From Aptenodytes patagonicus (Eukaryota > Chordata > Aves > Sphenisciformes > Spheniscidae): DNA of 64,000 nt. The notes below the pieces were generated by a model. That model was given only the letters and a program-made list of their open reading frames with translations, did no database searches and was not told where the DNA came from. The stretch is taken from the NCBI RefSeq assembly GCF_965638725.1, contig NC_134954.1:5327001-5391000 (forward strand). Reading direction: 5' to 3'. The position numbers and the translations under genes are program-made. The number at the start of each line of letters is the position of its first letter. Positions within the stretch are counted from its first letter, which is position 1. This document shows positions 36,401-45,442 of the stretch, piece after piece.

Positions 36401-37640
36401 ATCCCAAACCATTCTTTAATACTGTTTAAGAAAATTTATTTGAGGGTTCACCTAAACTATCAGGCTTTGAAGTAAGTAGTAGCGATGGACTGAACAACCC
36501 CAAAATAGCAGGCGGGCATCGGATAGCCCGCTGCAGGCTACCGTCCCCTGCACGTTGTGGGATTGTTCTCGGTGCGTGTGGCGAGTACGCAGGTACTCGC
36601 AGCGAAACGACTAATAGCGTCCGTGTGTGAGAGAAGGTGCGATGATATCAGAACAACGCTTCAGGGGGGACCTCTCCTAGAACGGCTGGACCTAGACCAC
36701 CGCGCAGGACCGTTTCTGGGCTCCAGAAGTACACAGCCTGGCGAAGAGGTGATGGTACCCAACGGCTGCAGAAGAGAATCATAGAATCATTGAATCATTG
36801 AGGTTGGAAAAGACCTCTAAGATCATCGAGTCCAACCGTCGACCCAACACCACCACCCACTAAACCATGTCCCCAAGCGCCTCATCTACACGTCTTTTAA
36901 ATACCTCCAGGGATGGGGACTCAACCACTGCCCTGGGCAGCCTGTTCCAATGTTTCACCACTCTTCACCACGTCCAGAAGGACGTGGGGCCTCTTTCAGC
37001 GGTGTCCTCGGCTCGCCCTGCGGCAGCAGAGGCCGCGGAACAGTACCAGGGCTACCTTTGTGCAGAGACACACATCCCCCCCAGCAGCTGGGAAGGTCGC
37101 TTGCGCTCCTGGGCAGCCGGTGGCTGCACACTCTGGTTTGGCGGCGGTGGAGCAGGGCCCTGCTAAGGACAGGCTGTTCAGGGAGCATCGGCACGAGAAG
37201 CCCCGAGGGTTTCGATACGTACGCTGCGAGTGCCTGGTTAAGGAACGCTGCTCTCACGCATTTCACGTGCCATCGAGTCGAACAGGGCGTCGTACCCGGT
37301 GTTACGCGGCTTTTGCACTATTGCGTAGGCTGCCGTGCCTGCTTCCTTGCGCGTTTCTGGATCTGGCTGTTGCGTATGTTGTTTTTAAGCTCTGTTCGCC
37401 GTTTGTTACGCGACTCCGTTGGCTATTCAGGGCGTTTGCTGGGCATGTTTTCTTACCGTGAACGTCGAAAGCGCGTGCCTTCGTCTTTCCGTGGAAGACG
37501 ACACGAAGGGAAGGGCCTGCTTTGCACGTTTTCTGTCTCTCTCTTACAAAGCTCAAGGCGTACCGCCTGAACTCCGGTGACGCAACCGAGGGTTAGAGCT
37601 ACTCGGGATTTTACGGAGTTGTACGGCTCATAGGGAAAAA
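36401..37640. other. Intergenic MFF to MRPL44
   Basis: Contains the reverse CR1 piece at 36776-36968 and then CpG-rich sequence rising into the MRPL44 island. Overlapping open frames of 180-206 residues at 36913-37570 are basic or hydrophobic without motifs and look like products of CpG-rich composition. Confidence 0.6.
36776..36968 (-). mobile_element. CR1 LINE, 3' terminal fragment, reverse
   Basis: In reverse it reads the CR1 3' end: GGCAGTGGTTGAGTCCCCAT, GAGGTATTTAAAAGACGTGT, GTTGGACTCGATGATCTTAG, then tail units TGATTCAATGATTCTATGAT. It is about 190 bp long and lies just upstream of the MRPL44 CpG island. Confidence 0.93.
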
Positions 37641-37908
37641 TAAAGCCGCTTTCAAGGGATCAGACTTTCTCGTGCAAGCGGCAATGGAACCCAAGTAACC
37701 GCTAAGGCGCAGACTTTCAAACCACCTCCCACCGTGCGCCGCGGGGGCCGAGCGGCCGCTGAAAGAGAACCCCGTGGAAGCGGGGGGCGGCCGAGGCCCG
37801 GCGAGCAGGCCGAGGCCCCCGGCAGGTGAGAGGCCGGCAACCGCCGCGGCTGCTTCTACCGGGGCGCCCGGCACCGACGGCTTTCAGCACGCGGCTTCGC
37901 TCCAGGCT

Positions 37909-37930
37909 CCCCCCCCCCCGGGGGGGGGGG
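37909..37930. repeat. Perfect C11G11 palindrome
   Basis: Eleven cytosines run directly into eleven guanines, a 22-bp self-complementary tract 360 bp before the MRPL44 start codon. Both strands carry the same sequence, so G-quadruplex, i-motif and hairpin forms are all conceivable. A collapsed or mis-assembled homopolymer is also possible. Confidence 0.85.
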
Positions 37931-38291
37931 TCCTTTTACCGGAGAGCCGGCGGCAGCCCGGCCCGACGGTCGCGGCTCGGACCCGCCGCTTCCCCGCTCG
38001 CGTCCCGCCGTGCCCCGGCGCTGCGGCTCCCCCGTTCCCGTCGCCGGGCGGGAGGGCGGGGATGGAGGGGGGGGGGCCGGGCCGGGTCTGGCGGCGGCCG
38101 CTCCCAGCATGCAGCGCGGCGCACGGCCCGCCGGGAGATGTGGTCGCCGGGGCCGTTGTCGTCGCCGCCGCCGCCGGTCCCCGCGCTACCGTCCCCGGCC
38201 GGGAACGTTTCCTCCCGGAACTAGCGGGGCGTGGGCCGTGTTTGCCGGAGGGGGCAGGGGACGGATCCTTCCGGCACCTGCACCCGCCGCC

Positions 38292-38464
38292 ATGGCCGCC
38301 CGGCTGCTCTTGCGGGCGTCGCGGCGGCTGCTGGCCGGGGCCGGGGCCGGGGCCGGGGCCGGGGCCGGGCGGGTCGCGCTCAGCACTGCGCCGCACCGCG
38401 ACAAGAAGCGGTGGCTCCGCGCCTACCTGGAGCAGCAGCGGCTGGAGGCGCCCCCCCAGCGGCG
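38292..38464 (+). CDS. MRPL44: MRPL44 exon 1 (presequence)
   Basis: It encodes [14 protein letters not shown], five Ala-Gly pairs (residues 15-24), RVALS and onward to PPQR plus two bases of Arg. The donor is CG|GTGAGA. A 26-G run begins 38 bp beyond the donor. Confidence 0.94.
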
Positions 38465-41400
38465 GTGAGAGGCGGCCCGGCCGTCAGGAGGGAGCGGGCG
38501 GCGGGGGGGGGGGGGGGGGGGGGGGGGGTGGTGGTGTCGGTAGGCCGAGAAATAGGTGAAATCAAAGCGTTGAAGCACCTTCTCGTCACGCTTTGGAGCA
38601 GAATGTTCCTAGCTCCGCAGGCCAGCGTAGCCCCGGTTGGGAACGGGGCAGGGGGCCCGTCCTGTGGCAGGCGAACGGCGATGCGCCAAGCCGGCAGCGC
38701 TTGACGGTAGGGTTTGTAAACGCTGCTTTTGACGGTCAAAAACAATCCATTTTTTCCTTTCCTTTCGGTCATCTGAAGGGCGCGCTGCTTGCCGTACGGG
38801 CAACTCCCTCTTCTGTTTCTGAACTGGTTTTCTTTTCCGTGCCTGTAGCTCAGAGAAGCCCAACTGGGATTACCAGGCAGAGGTACGAGCCTTCAGCCAC
38901 CGGCTACGTGAAAACTTTTCACTGGATCTTCTCAAGACCGCGTTTGTTAATTCTTGTTATATTGAAAGCGAAGAGGCAAGACGCCGAGAACTTGGGCTGG
39001 ACAAAGAAACGGTTGCTCTTAATCTACAGGATAACAGTAAACTCGCTGAACGAGGGATGTCGTTTTCACGTTCTTACCTGACGCAGTGCTTTGAAGGTGC
39101 CTACCCAGGTTTACCTGCAAAGGGCGTAGGAGCGCTTGTTGATTTTCTGACCGGCCAGGAACTTGTTTCTCGCGTGGCTCAAAACCTGGCTATACAGGAC
39201 CTGACGCTTTGCAGAGAGTTTCCCGTCCCACCACACGTGCTGCAGAGGACGTTCTTTGCTGTAATAGGAGCCTTGCTCGGTAGCAGCGGGCCTGAGAAAA
39301 CGGGGGTCTTTGTCAGGGTAAGCCGTTACTTATCGCGTGTTTTTGTACTGGCAGCAATAACATCTAAGGGCCTCAGAAGTTACAGGAAAAAAAAAGGCGA
39401 AAAAATTAAATACTGTCTTGTACCCTGATGGCCAGAGATCCAGGGAGATTGGCGGCAGCTTGACGATACCTGTAACAGGACAATTTAACAATGAGATTTG
39501 TTGGTTGATGGTGGTGGTCGGGTGGGGGGTTGGGTTTTTTGGTTTTTCGTTCTTTTTTTTTCTTTAAGAAGCACAGGCTGGTCAAGTATATAAAATGGTA
39601 TACTTCTGGTTTGTAACGGTGATATTTTAGTATTTGCTGACCCTTGCTAAGGGAAAGCGTTGTATTCCATGCACTATGCTATCAAATAACAAAGTTATTC
39701 CATGTCAGGTCACATATATCTTCAATTTTAAAGGAACATTTTGTATAAAGCAGGGGCTGAGTTCATAGGTTTTGCATGTAGGAGTGCAAGCACCTACAGA
39801 GATTTCACACACAAACGTTCAATTAAAACTTAGCGTAACAAAGTAGTTCTAGCAGCTACTGTCCTTTCAGTCGGCCTTTTCACTTATTTCTAGTTCTGCA
39901 ATGCAGAAACGTTTGTTAAAATCTCATTTCTGATACAAGACCCTTGAGAGGCCTCTGTGAGAGCGAGGAGCGGTTAACGGGCAAGAGAGGGATCCGAGCA
40001 GGTGAAAGTCCCGTGGGTTTGCGCGTTCCCTTCAACCTGTTCGCGGGACTCTTCTGACGTACAACTTCTCGCTTGGAAGCAGCGCCGAGTTGCTTACCTC
40101 GTGCTCGGAGCTGCGCCCGGGCGTTGTTGTAACTCCTCGCTCAGGCCGGTGCTGTTCCTCCTTTAGGTCTGGGCGGTTGACTTGGCCCAAGGCGCACGTC
40201 CCGTCGGTGGCTAAAGCAGGACCCGGGCTGCCGAGCGTGGCAACAGCGGTCAGCCGTGCTTAGCTGTGATGGAGCACTGAGGCAGCTTCATCATTCATTT
40301 CAGCAGCTTATTGTCAGCCGTATTAATGCCTCTTCATACTGTATTTTTATCGGGAGACACCAGAAGCTAGAGCCGTCGTTACCTGTCCCATTAATTGTAA
40401 CTTCTAAATATTCTTGTTTAGGACTTTTTTATTCCCCAACTGATTGGAAAAGACCTGTTTGAGATCTGGGAAGTTGTAAATCCTATGGGCTTACTAGTGG
40501 AAGAACTGACCAAGAGGAATATCCCTTCTCCAGAACCAAGAATTACCAGGCAGCTGGGAGTCAGCACAGTTCTGCCACTGTACTTTGTCGGCTTGTACTG
40601 GTTAGTGCAATGTTAATTTAAAGGGAAATGGATTTAAGCCGGGGGAGAGGGGAGGAGGGAACATGGTCTTTTACTTTTCTGCTCCTGCTCTTCGGTCAAG
40701 TTATTACAGAAAGGAAACCTTGCAGTCACTTCCATCTAAAATCAGCCATTTAAGCGTTGGCCATAGCTTGCGGTAACGATGCATAAAAAGACAGTCTGAC
40801 TAAAGGGCTTCAAAGTCTAAATCGGGCGCACAAAAAGAGTCTGGGTGTATGTTCTGGGTGACCTGACGTAGGAACTTTGTGAATAGCGTGACTGAATGGC
40901 TTTGGAGGGACCGCAGCTGTATCCAGGGCTTAGGGAAGGGTAAAGAGACGCAGACATCAAGGGAGGTGGGACAGAAGAGAGGCTTATTTCACATTCCAGA
41001 GCAGCTTTTTAGTTTTCAAATCACGGGCACTGTAAACCAGGCAAGAGGAGCATCTGCAGACAAGACTTAGGAAGCGCCAGTCATCCCTGGCGCGCTTGCC
41101 TCGGGCGCGGTCAGTGCTTGTCCTGGTCTCTTGCCCAGGGGTAACATCGCTCCTCTGGAACAAGACCAGGACCTCCTTCCACCAAAACCCACGTCATTGT
41201 GGCTTTGCTAAATGAGCTGTGGGTGAACGCATGGGAAGATTGCCTTAACTTGTTCTGATTTATCGTGCTTTGGTTTAACTGCCTTCTAAGATTTATTACC
41301 TTATATAAAAGAAAGGAACTCGGATTATTTTTCTTCTGGAATCCCCGGGGTCCCTTCACGAACTGCTCCTATTCGGTGCCCGTAGATGTTGATGAAACAG

Positions 41401-42031
41401 AGCTGTGTACGTACTTCGTAACACAGAGAACTTCTCTGTGAATCCTTTTGAAGGAGTTTTAAAATGCTCTCTTACCAGGGGAGGAGAAAAGACAGAAGCG
41501 TTTCGCTTCTTTGTTTCAGCTAACCAGAGTAACGAATTTGCATCTTTTTAACAGGGCTAGCGAACTGAACACTGTAGAGAATCGGTGATACGTTAGGAAT
41601 CTAAATGAACAGAGTAGCGTTCTTCCAGGAAACGGACACATTTCTGATCCGAGTTTCCATTGTTGAACATACAGTCACTTATCTTTGCAGGAAAGACCAA
41701 CGGGAAATGTTTACATTTGTGTGTATACAGAAATTACCTTCAGTATTCACAGGCATTGGGGGGGGGGGGGAATCTGGGAGCCCTTATTTACGATACACAG
41801 TAGTGCTCAGGATTTCGTGATGAAAATGTTTTTAATTTTGTATTTTTTTTTTCCCCAAGCGATAAGAAGATTATAGCTGAAGGTCCTGGTGAAACGCTGC
41901 TTGCTGCAGAGGAAGAAGCTGCCCGCGTGGCACTGCGGAAGCTGTATGGGTATACAGAGAACAGGAGACCTTGGGATTACTCGAAACCCAAAGAAGGATC
42001 CGCGGCCGAAAAGGCTATCGGCAGTAACTAG
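38292..42031 (+). CDS. MRPL44: Large ribosomal subunit protein mL44, mitochondrial
   Basis: Exons 38292-38464, 38849-39317, 40422-40600 and 41860-42031 join to 330 residues (human 332). The product is a mitochondrial large-subunit ribosomal protein with an RNase III-like fold and a double-stranded-RNA-binding domain. It is imported into the matrix by a basic presequence ([14 protein letters not shown]). Conserved motifs include [82 protein letters not shown] and, in the dsRNA-binding part (about 230-305), [19 protein letters not shown] and VALRKLYG. The family has lost RNase III catalysis. The ATG context is GCCGCCATGG, a near-perfect Kozak site. All splice borders are GT-AG. Identification is firm. 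Confidence 0.97.
38334..38363 (+). repeat. MRPL44: Coding GGGGCC-type hexanucleotide repeat, 5 units
   Basis: Five perfect GCCGGG units in frame in the MRPL44 presequence give (Ala-Gly)5. The hexamer is a rotation of GGGGCC, the unit expanded at human C9orf72. The opposite strand would read Pro-Ala. The human MRPL44 presequence has no such run. Confidence 0.92.
38465..38848 (+). other. MRPL44 intron 1 with 26-G run
   Basis: A short intron. Guanines run unbroken from 38503 to 38528, followed by TGGTGGTG. The rest is GC-moderate sequence leading to the CTGTAG acceptor. Confidence 0.85.
38849..39317 (+). CDS. MRPL44: MRPL44 exon 2 (RNase III-like domain)
   Basis: A 469-nt exon from [11 protein letters not shown] to EKTGVFVR, acceptor CCTGTAG and donor AGG|GTAAGC. 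It holds most of the RNase III-like fold. Confidence 0.95.
39318..40421 (+). other. MRPL44 intron 2, no distinct feature
   Basis: A 1.1-kb intron with T-rich runs near 39530-39560 and a CpG-rich patch near 39960-40250. No mobile element is recognised. Confidence 0.65.
40422..40600 (+). CDS. MRPL44: MRPL44 exon 3
   Basis: The acceptor is TTGTTTAG and the donor TG|GTTAGT. It encodes [20 protein letters not shown] to [10 protein letters not shown]. The last codon (Cys) is split with exon 4. Confidence 0.95.
40601..41859 (+). other. MRPL44 intron 3, no distinct feature
   Basis: A 1.26-kb intron with a G-run at about 41758-41770 and CpGs retained throughout. No mobile element is recognised. Confidence 0.65.
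41860..42031 (+). CDS. MRPL44: MRPL44 last coding exon (end of dsRNA-binding domain)
   Basis: The acceptor is CCCCAAG. The exon encodes [20 protein letters not shown] to [11 protein letters not shown] and ends AIGSN with TAG at 42029-42031. Confidence 0.96.
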
Positions 42032-42195
42032 ATGATAAAAGGCATTTCGGGTTTCTCTTAAGAATTAATGGCTCCCATGCTGAATATAGATGTATTTAGG
42101 AAACCAAAATTCAGTTTGGTTTTCTGATCTTCAGTGCTCGAAACTTTCAAATCAAATACGGTATTAAAATAAATAAAGTCTCTCTTCCTTTTGCA
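42032..42195 (+). terminator. MRPL44: MRPL44 3' UTR and poly(A) signal
   Basis: Overlapping AATAAA hexamers at 42168-42173 and 42172-42177 lie 140 bp after the stop and are followed by a T-rich stretch. This predicts a short 3' UTR. Confidence 0.75.
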
Positions 42196-44870
42196 CGATG
42201 TTTAGTATTTGCTCATTTTCCTAAACGTAACAAAAGCACCCTTATTCTGAATTTTTGCCTTTTGGCTGAGAAGTTTTTCCATACATCACAGGAGACCACT
42301 TTTAATGACGTTTAATAGCGCGTGACAAAATCTCGCTGTATAGAGAAAGGTTTCGTGAATGCTTCCTTGGAGATTGTTTTGAGGGTATTGTTAACGCGAC
42401 GAGTTGAATTACGTATGCAACATCGGTCTTTGGATTGCATCCGGATTCGTTTGTCCTTGACCTTGTGAAAACACCAAACGTCATGTCGATGATACTGACG
42501 CTGTTGGTGATGCAATTTAAAAAAAAAACCACAACAAAAAAAAGTGCAAATGGCACTTTTGAGGTCTTACTGCTTGCGTACAATTTTGTTTGCCATACAC
42601 ACTGGTTTCTGTTGTTGGAGCACGCTCTGAAAGAGGGTGTGTTTTTAATTTTAAAGTTTGTAAAAATTTCTCCATTGCAAAACTAGAAATAAGTGAAAAT
42701 AAGGATCACGAAGGCCTGAACCCAAAGAAATTGGAGACCGTGCTTTAATGCTAAGGTATTAGGTAAGCTACAGCCTTCTCTTTTCTTTTTTCTCTTCTCC
42801 TTTTGGTGCTTTTCCCGTGTAGTCCAGGTACTTCATTTTTCTCTTGTCTTTTGGCCGCTTAATTTAAGCGATCACGTGACTAAAGCATTGTAAATCAGTC
42901 TTTGTTTTGTTTGCAGCATCTGTAGCTGTTCTGCTGTAACTCCAAGCAAAGGGAAAGTCACTTAGGGATAACTCGGGCACCTGCATGATGTTCCTATTAA
43001 ACGTCACAGAAACTCGGTATGTGTACCAGAAGACAACAGATGCATGAGGACTGTGACTCTTCTGGAATAATTTCCTTTAAAATTGAGTGAGGGTCTATTA
43101 CAAACGGGGACTGAGCCCTCAAAGGAAGAAAGGAAGAAGCTGAATGTGGGGCGGTGGTTAAAGAAGTGTTTCCTGCCTTATCCCAGTGTGAGCGCTGGCT
43201 GTAAAACAAAACAGGTCAATGTGCCTTCACTAATGGGGGGAGAAGAAAATCACGCAGGTGGCCATTCAGCCAGGTGTGGTGATACTGTCCGTAACAACAC
43301 GCATCCCTTGCCTTCGGCCCCCAGGATGGATTTATGCGGAGGGCACTCGGCAGCGAAAGCCGCGGTGGCGGCTGCGAAGCAGATCCGTGGTACAGCGCAG
43401 GTGGCGCCTTCCCTGCCGCCCCTGGCGTCAGAATGAGTTCTGACTGCGGCCGACTCGATGGGAACAGATTTATTAGCGCGTTCAAGCAAAAGAACTGGTT
43501 GTCCGCGATCCGTGTGTGTCTTCAGTACTTGGCGTGACCCGCATCGTAAGCGTGTACAAAACGCTTACGTGGCTGGATAGCAGCGAAACCTTCCTTCTGC
43601 GGCCGGGCATGAGAGGTGACGTGTGAAAGCTTGAATATAAAAAGGGCAGCAGAAAGATCAGTCTAGCATAAAATATGCATAAAACTGCTTGTGTTAAGTG
43701 AAAAATCCCAGCTAGGTAATCTGTTACCGCTTATATAAGCAAAGCCAATAAGGTCACTGTATTCCAGGGGAATAGTAGCAAAATCTGAAAAGAGGATAGA
43801 AATGACTCATGCTATTTTTAGTTCCCAGATGAGGTATTTCTCCTACCTTTACCTATTTTAAAAGGACAATAGTGAAGGTGGCGTTTTTCACATCCAAAGT
43901 TTGATCTACCTACTATTTTTTACGTACATATTTATGTATTTTGAGAGAAAAAAAACAGTTTTCTGGCAGTTTTCCTTAAAAGGATATTTAAGATTTGCTT
44001 ACCGTGGCTTTACAGTTTGGTCCTAGGAGAAGTGGATTACTGAAGAGTGTGCTGGAAAGAAAACTGAGCAATGCCAGATAAATTGATTTACTGAGTGGTA
44101 CATGCATGGAATGTCTTGAGCTCAAACGGAAAGACGGTTTGGGGACATGGAAAGAAAGGACTGGGTTTTTATAGAGGTGTGAGTGGAAAAGGAGTTTTTA
44201 TAAGAAAATGCGTCCTATTTTCAAGCTTCCAAAGGTCAGAAAAGCATTTTATATGGTATCTGTGCTTTATTTTCTGGCACTCAAGCATGTATTTGGGGAT
44301 TTACCGTACCGTTGTAGTAGTGGGATCATTTACATACTTCAGATTAATAACTTCTTTTTTTTTTCCTCCCCAAATCAGTAGCCATAAACAATATCCAAGT
44401 GGCATTAAAAGATCGGTTAGATTTATGGAAATCAGTATCTACAAAGTCTGGTGAAAACGGCACCTTTTCTTCTACTAGGAACATTGTTCATGAAATTCCA
44501 TGACAGTTTTGTCGCCTGAAAAGTACTTTGTAAGCTGCTTGCATTGGTTCCGACCCAGGTGCTGTATACAAGTGCATTTACGTCTCCCGGAGGTAGTTCC
44601 TTTCTTCAATCACGTTTTATTTTTCTTTCGGAGAAGGCAATCAATCAAGCGGCGTGTCAATAATTGACTGGCAGAAAGGAATCGGGACAGTCTATTCCTG
44701 CGACCCATTGAACAGCTCATTGATTATTCTTATGACTATTGTATTTGTAGACTTACTTAACAGTAGAAAAGGATACATTCTTTAGCATTTATGGAATTTT
44801 GGAATAGGTTAACATCACCTCAAGAGTCAACTTTGATTATGCTTTTCTGTACGCTACCTTTTAACCTTAT
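42196..44870. other. Intergenic stretch after MRPL44, no gene recognised
   Basis: Contains a GC-richer patch at about 43310-43460 whose open frames lack motifs. The remainder is AT-rich single-copy sequence. I looked for the tetraspan gene TM4SF20, which follows MFF in human, and saw no match to its membrane segments. Confidence 0.55.
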
Positions 44871-44875
44871 CTGAT

Positions 44876-45437
44876 TGTCCTGGTTTCAGCTGGGATAGAG
44901 TTAATTTCCTTCCCAGGAGCTGGTACAGTGCTGTGTTTTGGATTTAGGATGAGAACAAAGTTGGTAACGCACCGATGTTTTAGTTGTTGCTAATGTAGTG
45001 CTTACACTAGTCAAGGACTTTTCAGCTTCCCATGCTCTGCTGACTGAGAAGGCTGGAGGTGCACAAGAAGCTGGGAGGGGGCACAGCCAGGACAGCTGAC
45101 CCCAACTGGCCAGAGGGACATTCCATACCATGGGACGTCATGCTCAGTACAGAAACTGGGGGAAGCTGGCCGGGGGGGGGCTGCTGCTCGGGGACTGGCT
45201 GGGCATCGGTCGGCGGGTGGTGAGCAATTGCATTGTGCATCACTTGCTTTGTGTAGTATTATTATTATCATATTATTATTATTATAATTTTATTTCAATT
45301 ATTAAACTGTTTTTATCTCAACCCATGAGTTTTTCTCACTTGTGCTCTTCCGATTCTCTCCCCTATCCCACCAGGTTGGGGGGAGTGAGCGAGCGGCTGC
45401 GTGGTGCTCAGTTGCCGACTGAGGTTAAACCATGACA
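44876..45437 (+). mobile_element. Solo LTR, avian ERVL-type endogenous retrovirus
   Basis: It starts TGTCCTGGTTTCAGCTGGGA and ends GGTTAAACCATGACA (TG...CA), 562 bp, flanked by the perfect 5-bp duplication CTGAT (44871-44875 and 45438-45442). An ATT/TTA-rich stretch at about 45256-45300 precedes the TATTAAACTG region. This end pair is common in bird genomes. No internal genes are present, so it is a fossil left by LTR-LTR recombination. Confidence 0.92.
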
Positions 45438-45442
45438 CTGAT

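Larger units (their letters stand above)
37640..38720 (+). promoter_or_regulatory. MRPL44: CpG island and promoter of MRPL44
   Basis: A very GC-rich block ending just past exon 1, without a TATA box. It includes CTCCCAGCATGCA at 38101-38113, a match to the core of the ZNF143/THAP11 motif, and a looser inverted match at 38131-38144. ETS/GABP-like sites are CCGGAA at 38215-38220 and CCTTCCGG at 38267-38274, 18 bp before the ATG. Such sites are common in promoters of nuclear genes for mitochondrial proteins. Use of these particular sites is inferred. Confidence 0.75.

Noticed and set aside
36913-37570. Overlapping forward frames of 182-206 residues upstream of MRPL44
   Set aside because: They begin inside a CR1 tail and run through CpG-rich sequence without domain motifs; no splice or start evidence.
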